DNA from: Haemophilus paracuniculus | Lineage (GTDB): Bacteria; Pseudomonadota; Gammaproteobacteria; Enterobacterales; Pasteurellaceae | DNA: 64,000 nt | Reading direction: 5' to 3' | Assembly (NCBI RefSeq): GCF_002015115.1 | Contig: NZ_MUYA01000007.1 | Location: forward strand, 1 to 64,000 | Part shown: positions 29,495-39,283 of the stretch, one piece after another | How positions within the stretch are numbered: the first letter of the stretch is position 1 | How the letters are laid out: every line of letters begins with the position of its first letter | The notes under the pieces: generated by a model | What the model saw: only the letters and a program-made list of their open reading frames with translations | The model's database searches: none | Told to the model about the DNA's origin: nothing | Program-made: the position numbers and the translations under genes

Positions 29495-30331
29495 CTATTC
29501 ACGATTTGACACAAAACTCACGGGGTAGTGATCGGAAGCGATTTGTGAACGAAATCGGTTAAACATAATGCTTGCTGAAAGCCCCACTTGTTGTGGTTGC
29601 CCCATTGGAATGGTGGCATTATGGGCGATAGCGTAGTCCAAAATGTTGCCCGAGCGATGGGTAGGCTCGGTCGGGGCGATAATGATCGTGTTGTTATCGA
29701 CACTCGGTTCGCCTCGTAGAGCGGCTTGCAAGTTGGTTGGCGAGCGGTTGAAATCACCTACGAGCATCCAACTGATATGGCGGCGTTCTTCCACCGCAAA
29801 AAAGTTATTCACATTTTGCACCAGACGAACCGCGTCCGCCCCGCCTGATGAAAGAGCGTGAGCCGAGAAAAAGGCATCGTTGCCGATTTGAATCCCAATC
29901 GCAGGGCGAGCTTGCAACACGGGAACGCCCGAAGTGATCACGTGCACATCGGTGGCACGTTGGCGAGAGACAATCGCTAAATTCACCCGATTCGCCCCCA
30001 CATCAATCCGTGAATAGTAGATAAAAAACAGATTCGGGCGAGATGCCGTGCCAATGTTCCAAGTATATTCCTCAATCGGGATCCCCACCTGTTCGGGTTG
30101 CACCACCCGCCCCGTTCGTACGGCGGTCGAGGGCAATGTGCCAGCCTCTTGCACCATTAAAATATCCGCCGCATCACTGCCTGTGAGCAGTTGGCGGACA
30201 TTGATATTCCATTTACTTTCGTTGGTTGCCGAAGAGCCTTGCAAATTCCAAGTGGCGATGTTGTATTGTTCTAAATTGGCATAGGCAAAGCTATTCAATA
30301 AACAAAGGAATAGGATGATGATTTTTTTCAT
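29495..30331 (-). CDS. cdtB: cytolethal distending toxin subunit B (DNase I-like nuclease)
   Basis: The active subunit: an exported metal-dependent nuclease of the DNase I/phosphatase superfamily that reaches the host nucleus, causes DNA damage and stops the cell cycle in G2/M. The 278-residue product has a signal peptide (cleavage likely after FAYA, residue 18) and all recognisable catalytic positions: Glu62 (MVQEAG), His158 (SAHAL), Asp193/Asn195 (VGDFNRSP) and Asp267/His268 (SDHYPVSF). It is closely related to H. ducreyi CdtB. GAGGAAAG precedes the ATG; 12 bases separate it from cdtA. Nothing suggests it is inactive. Confidence 0.97.
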   Translation of the reverse strand: MKKIIILFLCLLNSFAYANLEQYNIATWNLQGSSATNESKWNINVRQLLTGSDAADILMVQEAGTLPSTAVRTGRVVQPEQVGIPIEEYTWNIGTASRPNLFFIYYSRIDVGANRVNLAIVSRQRATDVHVITSGVPVLQARPAIGIQIGNDAFFSAHALSSGGADAVRLVQNVNNFFAVEERRHISWMLVGDFNRSPTNLQAALRGEPSVDNNTIIIAPTEPTHRSGNILDYAIAHNATIPMGQPQQVGLSASIMFNRFRSQIASDHYPVSFVSNRE

Positions 30332-30343
30332 TTTCTTTCCTCG

Positions 30344-31081
30344 CTAGTTTAGGGTTTCTGCACGCAGTAACGGCGGGGCGAGATACCAGTTCTGATCTTG
30401 ATTTCCGCCTAATTGATCGTTGCATTGTTGCAGGGTAAGGGAAAAATAGCCCGTGGTGCTAACCACATCGGTGGTTAAGCAACGGTTTTGAGCCACACTT
30501 TTCACGAACACTGACCCCGTATCCGTTGGCAAAATCTCAAACTGCTGGGCGAGGTTATTTCGGTCGCAAGCATTGTGAATAATGCCGTTGCCGTAAGCCT
30601 CGATGCACGAGTTAAGTTGTTGATTTACAAAGCGGAAAAACGACTGCCCAATTCGTTCCATTCGCCAGTTACGAATTGCCCCGAAAGAGTGAGATTCAAA
30701 AATCGGATAGCCCCACAGCCAGTTGCGTTGAGCTAACGCCCAAACGGTAACCACTGATCCGTTTTGAGCCATTAAGGTCATAAAATTTGCCACATCATCA
30801 GCAGGTGTGGGTAAATTTTTCGGCAAAACGGAAAGCCCTAACAGCGGCGGGCGAGTGGCGATAGCCAGTTTCAAATCCGCAGGTTCGCCTTGTGGGGCGG
30901 TAGGATTTTGCGTTCTTGGAAATTGTTCAAGCCCAATAATTGGGGTAGGAAGCCCGTCATCGGGTGGATTCCATTCAAGGCTTTCTGAATCATTTTCTTG
31001 TTCGCATAAACATTCTTTTAAAGGCGAACAAGCGACCAAACTTAGGGCAAGCAAGGCGGATAGCCATAATTTTAAGTTCAT
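30344..31081 (-). CDS. cdtA: cytolethal distending toxin subunit A (lipoprotein)
   Basis: A 245-residue subunit that binds the host surface together with CdtC. The N terminus is a lipoprotein signal with lipobox LVAC (Cys18), so it is probably held in the outer membrane before release. Residues 19-100 form a proline-rich linker, and the C-terminal half is a ricin-type lectin domain with the WGYPIFESHSFGAIRNWRM block and two Cys pairs. It is slightly longer than H. ducreyi CdtA (223) because of the linker, which has an extra CLCEQE segment. AAAGGAC precedes the ATG. First gene of cdtABC; the promoter must lie in the repeat-bearing 405-bp region upstream. Confidence 0.95.
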   Translation of the reverse strand: MNLKLWLSALLALSLVACSPLKECLCEQENDSESLEWNPPDDGLPTPIIGLEQFPRTQNPTAPQGEPADLKLAIATRPPLLGLSVLPKNLPTPADDVANFMTLMAQNGSVVTVWALAQRNWLWGYPIFESHSFGAIRNWRMERIGQSFFRFVNQQLNSCIEAYGNGIIHNACDRNNLAQQFEILPTDTGSVFVKSVAQNRCLTTDVVSTTGYFSLTLQQCNDQLGGNQDQNWYLAPPLLRAETLN

Positions 31082-31236
31082 TTATTGTCCTTTAAAGTGT
31101 AAAAGAAAAAATTATAACCACATAAAACCACAATGGAAAAGTGGGTATCGCAAAGGTAAGACCATTTATAAAAAATGGAAATCTAACCCCTTGCAAGGGG
31201 GACGATTTTTAAAAATTTTATTGTTCATTTGTGATA

Positions 31237-31328
31237 AGGGCGGATATAAAATCCGCCCCTACGAACGATGATTTTTCTTGAACACATTCCCCCGTCATTT
31301 TGCGTTGAGCGGTTTCGTTAATTTCAAG
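31237..31328 (+). repeat. composite structured intergenic repeat, copy D (truncated)
   Basis: The left part of the 230-bp element: the hairpin GGGCGGAT...ATCCGCCC with CTACGAACGA, then the core CCCCCGTCATTTTGCGTTG through TTAATTTCAAG, where it breaks off. The rest has been replaced by a GGACGCC double hairpin (31334-31381). Together they occupy much of the 405-bp cdtA-lrp gap; no gene is visible there. Confidence 0.85.
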
Positions 31329-31333
31329 CGAAA

Positions 31334-31381
31334 GGACGCCAGTGTGGCGTCCCTACGGTAGGGACGCGAGGCTCGCGTCCC
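31334..31381. repeat. GGACGCC/GGGAC double-hairpin intergenic repeat, copy 2
   Basis: GGACGCCA-GTG-TGGCGTCC and GGGACGCGA-GGC-TCGCGTCCC joined by CTACGGTAG, then AAAACAAGCGGT. Same architecture as 20901-20949; one A-T pair in the second stem has become G-C on both arms. Confidence 0.85.
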
Positions 31382-31486
31382 AAAACAAGCGGTAGGATTT
31401 ATGAAAATTTCTATCTTTCCATTAGACCAACCCCTTGAAAATCGTTAGAATACCGCCCCAGCATAAACCACTAAAAAGGCATAAAA

Positions 31487-31969
31487 ATGGAAAATAAAAA
31501 ACTACCCAAAGCCCTTGATGCGATTGACTTAAAAATTCTCAACGAATTACAGCGTAACGGAAAAATTTCCAATATTGAGCTTTCTAAGAGAGTGGGGCTG
31601 TCGCCAACCCCTTGTTTAGAGCGGGTGAAACGGCTGGAAAAGCAAAACGTGATTATGGGCTATCGGGCGTTGCTCAACCCAGAATTGTTAGAATCGCCGT
31701 TGTTGGTGATTGTGGAAATTACCCTCGTGCGGGGCAGACCCGATGTGTTTGAGGAATTTAACCGAGCGGTTCAGCAACTTGATGAAATTCAAGAGTGCCA
31801 TTTGGTGTCGGGGGATTTTGACTATCTGCTCAAAACCCGTGTGGCGGATATGGCGGCTTACCGTAAACTGCTCGGCACAACCTTGTTGCGGTTACCTGGG
31901 GTGAACGACACCCGCACCTATGTGGTAATGGAAGAAGTGAAACAAACCAACTATTTATTGTTGAAATAA
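31487..31969 (+). CDS. lrp: leucine-responsive regulatory protein
   Basis: A 160-residue DNA-binding global regulator of amino acid metabolism and surface structures. The N-terminal helix-turn-helix (residues 12-60, with ISNIELSKRVGLSPTPCLERVKRLE) and the C-terminal RAM/AsnC effector domain (residues 70-155, with HLVSGDFDYLL) are complete; length is close to E. coli Lrp (164). A short AAAAAGG precedes the ATG. ftsK follows nine bases later, the same lrp-ftsK order as in E. coli; lolA, which follows ftsK there, is elsewhere here (56.5 kb). Confidence 0.95.
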   Translation: MENKKLPKALDAIDLKILNELQRNGKISNIELSKRVGLSPTPCLERVKRLEKQNVIMGYRALLNPELLESPLLVIVEITLVRGRPDVFEEFNRAVQQLDEIQECHLVSGDFDYLLKTRVADMAAYRKLLGTTLLRLPGVNDTRTYVVMEEVKQTNYLLLK

Positions 31970-31978
31970 GGAAAGCGT

Positions 31979-34906
31979 GTGAAATTTTTGAAAGGGCGTA
32001 GCAAAGTTTTGAGCCTGTTTTTGTTCCTCATCAGCCTAATGGGGGGCTATTTGATCATTGCGTGGGCGAGTTATAGCGAGTTGGATAATGCGTGGTCGGT
32101 GGCAAGTAATGTAAGCCAAACGGTGTTTAACCGCACGGGATCGCTCGGGGCGTGGTGGATCGATCTTTTCTACGCCTTATTCGGGCGAGTGGCGTTTTTG
32201 CTACCCTTGCTGATCTGCTTTGTGCCGCTCTATTTTTTGATTTTTAACCCACCGTTTGCATTGAGTTGGCGAAATCTGGCGACCCGCTTGGCAAGCCTTT
32301 CAATGTTGGTGGTTGGGCTGGCGGGGATTGCCGATGCCCTGTTCCCGAATACGGCAATCTACCGAGCAGGCGGGGCGATTGGTGGAATGTTGCTCAATGG
32401 CTTTTCTTTTTTAGGAACGATTGGCGGATTGCTGATCGCCCTTTTGCTGGCGGTGGCAGGGTTCTATTTTAGTTCGGGTCAGACCCTAATTAAATTAGCA
32501 AGCCAATTTATGCGTTGGCTGACTGATCCAAGGGAAGATCTTGCCCCAAAATCCGCTGAAAATCCGCAAAATGAAAGGGAACAAGCGGTCAGTTCTACGC
32601 AAATTTCTTCGCCAATTTTAGCTGAGAACCCACCCCTTGCGAATGAGGGGAAATTTCAAGCCCCACCTTTGGATCAAGCGATGACGGATACGAGCATTTT
32701 CCCTCGTCCACGCATCAGCGGATTGCGTCCTTCGCCTACGCCAGAAACCACAGCGGAAACGGTCGAGCCGACCGAACCCGTTCCGCCAGCGGTGCAGAAT
32801 AAAACCAATCCGCCGACTTTTAACGTGCCAACCTTTCAGCCTGAACATTTAACCAATGTGTCGCAATTTCGTGTGGAAAACCCAACGCCATTGCCGACTG
32901 TCAATGTTCCGCCTATCGAACCCCTTGCAGTGGCAACACCGATCGAACCAGAAGCGGAAAAACCTTTTGTTAGCACGGCACAACCAGAGCCGACCTTGCC
33001 AACCATTCGCCTCAAACCTCGTGGGGACGATCCGTTAGCGAGTGAATTGGGGATTGAACCTCGTTCTTCTGTGGCAATGGCAACGGAAACAGTGGCGGAA
33101 CAGCCGTTCCAAATCAATCTACCTGCGGAAGAACCGAGAACATCTAGCCCGATTGTCGAAACGCCAGCCCCAACGGTTGCCGTTCCCCCATTAAAGGTGG
33201 AATTACCGACCATTCAGCCCGTAGCGGAAGTTGCGACAGCGGTGGAAACGACAAAAGTAGCAGAAACTGCAACTGCCCCAAGGGTTCAACCAGAAGTCGC
33301 CCCAAAAGTGAATTTAACCGCAAGTCAGCCTACTGAACCCGTGCAAAAACCTGCACCGCACTATCCGAACGGTGGCTATGGCGACAGTTTTATCCACCCA
33401 CTATTACAGGGAAAAACGACGGTGGAAAAACCAACCACCCCATTGCCAACCCTTGATTTGTTGGATAGCGTTCCGCCGCAAACCCAGCAGGTTACGGAAG
33501 CAGAAATTTTGGAAACGTCCAGACGAATTGAAGACGCCTTGTCGAATTTCGGGATCAAAGCCACGGTGGAAGACGTGTTGATCGGGCCTGTGGTTACCCG
33601 TTATGAAATCAAGCCTGCCGCTGGGGTCAAAGCCTCAAAAATTATGGGCTTGGCGGGGGATCTTGCCCGTGAATTGGTATTCAAGGCGATCCGCATTACC
33701 GAAGTCGTACCAGGTAAGCCGTTTATGGGGATTGAAACCCCGAATAAACAGCGTGAAACCGTGTGGCTGCGTGATGTGATCGACAGCGATGCGTTCCGCA
33801 ACAGCAAAGCGATTTTGCCAATGGCGTTAGGCAAGGATATTAGTGGCGAGCCGATTGTGGTGGATATGGCGAAAATGCCTCACTTGCTGGTGGCAGGGCA
33901 GACGGGGGGAGGTAAATCCGTTGGGGTCAATACAATGATTTTGAGCCTACTATTTAAACTTTCGCCAGAACAAGTTCGCTTTATTATGATCGACCCGAAA
34001 GTGGTGGAACTCTCGATTTATAATGATATTCCGCACCTTTTGACCCCAGTGGTAACCGATATGAAAAAAGCGGAAAACGCCCTGCGTTGGGCGGTGGACG
34101 AAATGGAACGCCGTTATCAACTGGTAAGCCATTTGAAAGTCCGCAACATTGAGGGCTATAACGAAAAAATCGACCAAGCAGCGGAAATGAATTTGCCGAT
34201 CCCTGATCCAACGTGGCGACCAGGGGATTCAATGGACAAAATGCCACCGCCGCTAGAAAAATTGAGCTACATTGTACTGATTGTCGATGAATTTGCCGAT
34301 TTGATGATGTCGGCGGGCAAACAGGTGGAAGCCCATATTATGCGAATCGCCCAAAAAGCCCGAGCGGTGGGGATTCACCTAATCCTCGCCACCCAACGCC
34401 CTTCTACGGACGTGATCACAGGCGTAATCAAAGCGAACATTCCAAGCCGTATTGCGTTCACGGTGGCGAGCCAAATTGACTCTCGCACCATTTTGGATTC
34501 AGGCGGTGCGGAAGCCCTACTCGGACGCGGCGATATGCTCTATTCCGAATCGGGCAGCCCTGACATTATCCGCGTTCACGGTGCGTTTATGAAAGATGAT
34601 GAAGTGCAACGAATCGCCGACAACTGGCGAGCAAGGGGCAAACCAAACTACCTTGACGGCATTTTAGACTCGCCAGATGATGAAATGGACGATGATGCTC
34701 GCCCAAATGTCGGTGGCGACCTCGATCCGCTGTTTGATGAAATCACCGCTTTCGTGGTGGAATCAAACGTAACCTCAATCAGCGGTATTCAACGCCGATT
34801 CCAACTTGGCTTCAACCGAGCCGCCCGAATCATCGACCAGCTCGAAGCCCAAGGCATCATATCCCCGCCCGACAGCCGTAATAAACGGGAAGTGTTAGCG
34901 AGATAA
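31979..34906 (+). CDS. ftsK: DNA translocase FtsK
   Basis: A 975-residue septal DNA pump that clears the chromosome terminus from the division site and activates XerCD. It has four N-terminal transmembrane segments (about residues 13-185), a Pro/Glu/Thr-rich linker of some 300 residues (much shorter than in E. coli FtsK, total 1329), a RecA-like motor with Walker A GQTGGGKS (near residue 643) and Walker B IVLIVDEFADL, and the C-terminal gamma winged helix (SGIQRRFQLGFNRAARIIDQLE) that reads KOPS sequences. The start is GTG at 31979, after AAGGAAA. It is probably co-transcribed with lrp. Confidence 0.96.
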   Translation: MKFLKGRSKVLSLFLFLISLMGGYLIIAWASYSELDNAWSVASNVSQTVFNRTGSLGAWWIDLFYALFGRVAFLLPLLICFVPLYFLIFNPPFALSWRNLATRLASLSMLVVGLAGIADALFPNTAIYRAGGAIGGMLLNGFSFLGTIGGLLIALLLAVAGFYFSSGQTLIKLASQFMRWLTDPREDLAPKSAENPQNEREQAVSSTQISSPILAENPPLANEGKFQAPPLDQAMTDTSIFPRPRISGLRPSPTPETTAETVEPTEPVPPAVQNKTNPPTFNVPTFQPEHLTNVSQFRVENPTPLPTVNVPPIEPLAVATPIEPEAEKPFVSTAQPEPTLPTIRLKPRGDDPLASELGIEPRSSVAMATETVAEQPFQINLPAEEPRTSSPIVETPAPTVAVPPLKVELPTIQPVAEVATAVETTKVAETATAPRVQPEVAPKVNLTASQPTEPVQKPAPHYPNGGYGDSFIHPLLQGKTTVEKPTTPLPTLDLLDSVPPQTQQVTEAEILETSRRIEDALSNFGIKATVEDVLIGPVVTRYEIKPAAGVKASKIMGLAGDLARELVFKAIRITEVVPGKPFMGIETPNKQRETVWLRDVIDSDAFRNSKAILPMALGKDISGEPIVVDMAKMPHLLVAGQTGGGKSVGVNTMILSLLFKLSPEQVRFIMIDPKVVELSIYNDIPHLLTPVVTDMKKAENALRWAVDEMERRYQLVSHLKVRNIEGYNEKIDQAAEMNLPIPDPTWRPGDSMDKMPPPLEKLSYIVLIVDEFADLMMSAGKQVEAHIMRIAQKARAVGIHLILATQRPSTDVITGVIKANIPSRIAFTVASQIDSRTILDSGGAEALLGRGDMLYSESGSPDIIRVHGAFMKDDEVQRIADNWRARGKPNYLDGILDSPDDEMDDDARPNVGGDLDPLFDEITAFVVESNVTSISGIQRRFQLGFNRAARIIDQLEAQGIISPPDSRNKREVLAR

Positions 34907-34914
34907 TCCCATAA

Positions 34915-34946
34915 AAAATAGGACGCATAAAGCGTCCTATTTTCTT
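34915..34946 (+). terminator. ftsK terminator
   Basis: AAAATAGGACGC/GCGTCCTATTTT, a perfect 12-bp stem with loop ATAAA and a T-rich tail. Confidence 0.92.
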
Positions 34947-34981
34947 TACAAGCGGTTAGATTTTCAAAATTTTTGGGGATC

Positions 34982-35470
34982 TTACCGCTTGTTCAAAATC
35001 ATAAACCGACACCGATAAGGATTTTGTTCATCAATTTCCGACCATTGCTCGCTTTCAATTCGCCACGCGGATTCGTCAAATTCAAAAAAAGTGTCGCCGT
35101 TCAGTTCTGCTTGGATTTCGGTGAGGTAGAGTTTATCCGCAATGGGCAGGGCTTGTTTGAACAACTCGCCGCCGCCGATAATCATTATTTCGGGGCTATC
35201 GGTTAAATTTTTGGCTAATCCCACCGCTTGTTCAAGGCTTTGGGCGGCGTAAGCCCCCTCAATCTGAAAATCGTTACGAGAGAGAATAATATTCGGGCGT
35301 TTTGGCAGTAGGCGACCAATGGATTCATAGGTTTTCCGCCCCATAATCACGGGTTTGCCGAGGGTATTTTGGCGAAACCACGCGAGATCCACGGGCAAAT
35401 GCCACGGCATTTGGTTTTTGTGTCCGATCACGTGATTGAGAGTGCGGGCGACAATTAAACTAAGTTGCAT
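34982..35470 (-). CDS. folA: dihydrofolate reductase
   Basis: A 162-residue NADPH-dependent enzyme that makes tetrahydrofolate; it is the trimethoprim target. The family signature VIGHKNQMPWHLPVDLAWF (residues 14-32) with catalytic Asp28 and the cofactor motifs MGRKTYESIG and MIIGGGELF are intact; there is no sign of a resistance-type enzyme. Its last codons, AAC AAG CGG TAA, are themselves the uptake-signal core, so the DNA signal forms the C terminus (NKR). The right arm pairs with another signal at 34948 to make a convergent terminator with ftsK. Confidence 0.95.
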   Translation of the reverse strand: MQLSLIVARTLNHVIGHKNQMPWHLPVDLAWFRQNTLGKPVIMGRKTYESIGRLLPKRPNIILSRNDFQIEGAYAAQSLEQAVGLAKNLTDSPEIMIIGGGELFKQALPIADKLYLTEIQAELNGDTFFEFDESAWRIESEQWSEIDEQNPYRCRFMILNKR

Positions 35471-35552
35471 AATTTGGATATTTAGTGAAATTTGGGCGTG
35501 ATTTTAACAGATAAAAATGCTAATTTTGGCGAAATTTTTGTGAAAGGAAAAA

Positions 35553-36650
35553 ATGATGTCAAAGACCATTGTGATTAAATTCGGCACAAGTACGCTGACG
35601 CAAGGCACAAAAAGCCTTAGTCGCCCTGCGATGTTGGAACTTGTTAAACAAATCGCCCAACTTCATCAACAGCAATACCGTGTGATTGTGGTAACCTCGG
35701 GGGCGGTTGCTGCGGGGCGTGATTATTTGGGGCATCGGGAATTGCCGCCGACCATTGCCTCGAAACAGCTTTTAGCCGCGGTGGGGCAGAGCCAGTTGAT
35801 TCAGGTGTGGGAAAGTCTGTTCGGCATTTATGGGATTCATATCGGGCAGATGTTGCTGACCCGTGCGGATCTGGAAGATCGTGAGCGTTTTTTGAATGCG
35901 AGGGATACCCTCAACGCCTTGCTGGATCAGCATATTATCCCCGTGATCAACGAAAATGATGCGGTGGCAACCGCTGAAATCAAGGTGGGCGATAACGATA
36001 ATTTATCGGCGTTGGTCGCCATTCTCGCCCAAGCGGAACAGCTCTATTTATTGACCGATCAAGAGGGTTTGTTTGATAGCGATCCGAGATCGAACCCGAA
36101 TGCAAAACGGTTAGCTGTGGTGGAAAAAATCACCCCAGAAATCCGCCAAATTGCAGGTGGGGCTGTGTCGGGCTTAGGTACGGGCGGAATGTTTACCAAA
36201 ATTACCGCCGCCGAAATCGCCACCCGCTCGGGGGTGGAAACCTTGATTGCCGCGGGATCTCGCTCGAATGTGTTGTTGGAACTCGCCGCAGGGCAGGAAA
36301 TTGGCACTCGCTTCCTCGTACAAGCGGATAGATTAGAGGGCAGAAAACAGTGGCTTTTCGCCGCCCCACAAGCGGGGTCGGTGGTGGTCGATCAAGGGGC
36401 AGAGCAGGCATTATTACAACACAAATCGCTGCTACCCGTTGGGGTACAAAATGTCGAGGGGGAATTTACCCGCGGCGAAGTGATCAAAATTTTCAACCAA
36501 AACGGCAAAGCGATTGCGTTAGGAATCGCCCGTTACAGCAGCGAAGCGTTACGCAAAATCAAAGGCAAAAAATCCCAAGAAATCGAAACCTTGCTCGGCT
36601 ATGAATTTGGATCGGTTGCGGTGCATAGTGATGAAATGGTGGTTTATTGA
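35553..36650 (+). CDS. proB: glutamate 5-kinase
   Basis: A 365-residue enzyme for the first step of proline synthesis. The N-terminal amino-acid kinase domain (residues 1-255) starts [12 protein letters not shown] and contains [11 protein letters not shown] and the [10 protein letters not shown] motif; a C-terminal PUA domain (about residues 275-360) is present. Length matches E. coli ProB (367). Two adjacent ATGs (35553, 35556) follow AAAGGAAAA; either may be used. proA does not follow, unlike in E. coli; in H. influenzae the two genes are also apart. Confidence 0.95.
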   Translation: MMSKTIVIKFGTSTLTQGTKSLSRPAMLELVKQIAQLHQQQYRVIVVTSGAVAAGRDYLGHRELPPTIASKQLLAAVGQSQLIQVWESLFGIYGIHIGQMLLTRADLEDRERFLNARDTLNALLDQHIIPVINENDAVATAEIKVGDNDNLSALVAILAQAEQLYLLTDQEGLFDSDPRSNPNAKRLAVVEKITPEIRQIAGGAVSGLGTGGMFTKITAAEIATRSGVETLIAAGSRSNVLLELAAGQEIGTRFLVQADRLEGRKQWLFAAPQAGSVVVDQGAEQALLQHKSLLPVGVQNVEGEFTRGEVIKIFNQNGKAIALGIARYSSEALRKIKGKKSQEIETLLGYEFGSVAVHSDEMVVY

Positions 36651-36778
36651 TAGCAAAGTAAGTTTTGATTTTAAACAATTTCGCAGAAACCGACCGCTTG
36701 CCAGTTGGTCTGCGTTGTTATCCAACGGATAATCTGCTACCCTTACACGATTTTTTTCACTATTCAAACGAGCATAAA

Positions 36779-38536
36779 ATGACTGAACAAACCTTTATTT
36801 TAGGGAAAGATGCAGCCCTTGAAGATAGCATTGCCTCTTTCCAGCAAAAACTGAAAAATCTCGGCTTTAACATTGAAGAAGCCTCGTGGCTCAACCCTGT
36901 GCCGAATGTGTGGTCGGTGCATATTCGTGATGCGGATTGTCCGCAATGTTTCTCAAACGGCAAAGGGGCGAGCAAAAAAGCGGCGTTGGCATCGGCGTTG
37001 GGCGAGTATTTTGAGCGTCTTTCCACCAACTATTTCTGGGCGGATTTCTACCTCGGCAAAGAGATTGCTGAGGGCGAGTTCGTTCACTATCCAACCGAAA
37101 AATGGTTTGCGATTGAAGATGAGGAAACCTTGCCTGAGGGGATTTTAGATCCGTTTTTGCGTAGCTATTTCGATCCAAACGGCGAGCTAACCCCAGATTT
37201 ATTGATCGATCTGCAATCGGGTAACCCTGAGCGTGGCATTGTGGCGTTGCCATATATCCGCCAGCACGATCAGCAAACGGTTTACATTCCGCAAAGCATT
37301 GTGGCGAACTTGTTTGTGTCGAACGGAATGTCGGCGGGAAACACCAAAAATGAGGCTCGCGTACAAGGTTTATCGGAAGTGTTTGAGCGTTTTGTGAAAA
37401 ATCGGATTATCACGGAAGCGATTAGCCTGCCAGAAATTCCGCAAAGCGTGATTGACGGCTACCCAACCATCAAAGCCTCAATCGAAAAATTAGAGCAAGA
37501 GGGCTTCCCGATCCTCTGTTACGATGCCTCACTCGGTGGCGAATTTCCTGTGATTTGCGTGATTTTGCTCAACCCAAGCAACGGCACTTGTTTCGCCTCA
37601 TTCGGCGCTCACCCGAATTTCCAAGTGGCGTTTGAGCGTACCGTAACCGAATTGTTGCAAGGGCGTAGCCTTAAAGATTTAGACGTGTTCGCCCCACCGT
37701 CTTTCAACAATGATGATGTGGCGGAAGATGCGAATATGGAAACCCATTTCATTGATTCAAGCGGTCTGATTTCGTGGGATCTTTTCAAGCGTGATGCCGA
37801 TTATCCATTCGTGCATTGGGATTTTTCTGGCACGACCGAGCAAGAATTTACTAACCTAATGGCGATTTTCAACAAGCACGAACAGCCTGTTTACATTATG
37901 GATTACGAGCATTTGGGCGTGTATGCCTGCCGAATCCTCGCCCCGAGTATGTCGAACATCTATCCGTCCGATGATCTGATTTACGCCAACAACAATATGG
38001 GAATGGATTGGCGTGAGATTTTGCTCGACCTACCGCATTTCCACCACGATCAAGAAACTTATCAAGAATTGCTTGATGAGTTGGACGAGCAGGGCATTGA
38101 CGACTTAACCCGTGTGCGTGAATTTATCGGCGTGGTGGCGGAAAAAGGCTCGGCATTGCAAACCTTGCGGATCGGCGAACTCAAATCAATGTTGCACCTT
38201 GCCCTCGGCAATTTGGAAGAAGCGTTAGATTGGGCAAACTGGACAGCAAATATGAACGCCAGCGTGTTCACCCCAGAACGCAACAACTACTACCGTTGCT
38301 TAATCCAAACCATTGAATTGTTCCTCGATGAAAATCGCGAACCAGCACAATATCGAATGGTGTTCGACAAAATGTACGGCTCACAAGCGGTCGATTTCGC
38401 GTGGAAAGCCGTGCAGGGCGGCAACCCGTTCCACGGCTTAACCGCCTCGGACGAAACCCTCGAAAATATGCAGGCTCACCAAAAACTGCTCAACGCCTAC
38501 CGCAAATTACAAAAAGCGAAAAAAGCGTTTTACTAA
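36779..38536 (+). CDS. ycaO: ribosomal protein S12 methylthiotransferase accessory factor YcaO
   Basis: A 585-residue protein of the YcaO superfamily with an ATP-binding YcaO domain in the N-terminal 400 residues and a C-terminal tetratricopeptide-like helical part. In E. coli YcaO (586 residues) it supports RimO-dependent beta-methylthiolation of S12. Residues such as ASALGEYFERLSTNYFW and the EVFERF segment follow the YcaO ATP-site pattern. The start at 36779 (MTEQTFIL) gives the family length; an upstream in-frame extension is unsupported. No RiPP precursor peptide or partner enzyme lies nearby, so a peptide-modifying role is unlikely. Confidence 0.93.
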   Translation: MTEQTFILGKDAALEDSIASFQQKLKNLGFNIEEASWLNPVPNVWSVHIRDADCPQCFSNGKGASKKAALASALGEYFERLSTNYFWADFYLGKEIAEGEFVHYPTEKWFAIEDEETLPEGILDPFLRSYFDPNGELTPDLLIDLQSGNPERGIVALPYIRQHDQQTVYIPQSIVANLFVSNGMSAGNTKNEARVQGLSEVFERFVKNRIITEAISLPEIPQSVIDGYPTIKASIEKLEQEGFPILCYDASLGGEFPVICVILLNPSNGTCFASFGAHPNFQVAFERTVTELLQGRSLKDLDVFAPPSFNNDDVAEDANMETHFIDSSGLISWDLFKRDADYPFVHWDFSGTTEQEFTNLMAIFNKHEQPVYIMDYEHLGVYACRILAPSMSNIYPSDDLIYANNNMGMDWREILLDLPHFHHDQETYQELLDELDEQGIDDLTRVREFIGVVAEKGSALQTLRIGELKSMLHLALGNLEEALDWANWTANMNASVFTPERNNYYRCLIQTIELFLDENREPAQYRMVFDKMYGSQAVDFAWKAVQGGNPFHGLTASDETLENMQAHQKLLNAYRKLQKAKKAFY

Positions 38537-38541
38537 AAATC

Positions 38542-38568
38542 CGCCCCTCAAAAAGAGGGGCGTTTTTT
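38542..38568 (+). terminator. ycaO terminator
   Basis: CGCCCCTC/GAGGGGCG with an A5 loop and T6 tail, a few bases after the stop codon. Confidence 0.93.
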
Positions 38569-38650
38569 ACAAGGGGTTAGATTTTGAAAAATTTGGCAAA
38601 ACCCCACCGCTTGTATAAAATAGCCACCTTATTTTTTACGACAAAATCCT

Positions 38651-39283
38651 ATGAAAAAACTGACAAAATTTCTCTCTCTTTCGGCGGTGTTGGTGCTGAC
38701 GGCGTGTAATTCCGTGTTAGATGCCCCGACCGAAGTGCAAAAGCCGACGGTGCAAATTTCGAAAAACGATCCGCAATGGCAGCAACATCTTGCTCAACTC
38801 GCTCAAATCAAGGGCTATCAAGCCAAAGGGCAGTTTGGTTATATTTCGCCCGATGAGCGTTTTTCTTCCCACTTCGTTTGGCAATACAAAACGCCAACTC
38901 AGTTCGGGTTAGAGCTTTCTTCCAACCTTTCGAGCAAATCCCTCAAATTGCAACGCAATAGCCGTGGTTTGACCATTTCCGATAGCGAGGGCAATTCTCG
39001 TTCTGATGCGGATGTCGATGCGTTGATGAAAGAGATTATCGGGGTGTCGTTTCCGATTGATCAGTTTGCCTATTGGGTGAAGGGGCAGCCCGAGCAAAAT
39101 GGCGATTATGTGGTGAACGAAAAACGCCAACTTTCCCAATTTGACTACACGATCAACGGGCAACGCTGGAAGGCGAGCTATGTGGAATATCACGAAAATC
39201 GCACGCCGAATTTGCCGAAGCTCATCGTGCTAGAAAGTGGCGAGCAGACCTTGAAAATCCGTATCGATCAATGGACCTATTGA
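38651..39283 (+). CDS. lolB: outer membrane lipoprotein LolB
   Basis: A 210-residue lipoprotein that receives lipoproteins from periplasmic LolA and inserts them into the outer membrane. The N terminus is a lipoprotein signal with lipobox LTAC (Cys19); the rest fits the LolB beta-barrel-like fold, and the family sequence [20 protein letters not shown] is visible near residue 60. Its stop codon overlaps the ispE start by one base, the usual lolB-ispE-prs arrangement. Its partner lolA is at 56544. Confidence 0.94.
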   Translation: MKKLTKFLSLSAVLVLTACNSVLDAPTEVQKPTVQISKNDPQWQQHLAQLAQIKGYQAKGQFGYISPDERFSSHFVWQYKTPTQFGLELSSNLSSKSLKLQRNSRGLTISDSEGNSRSDADVDALMKEIIGVSFPIDQFAYWVKGQPEQNGDYVVNEKRQLSQFDYTINGQRWKASYVEYHENRTPNLPKLIVLESGEQTLKIRIDQWTY

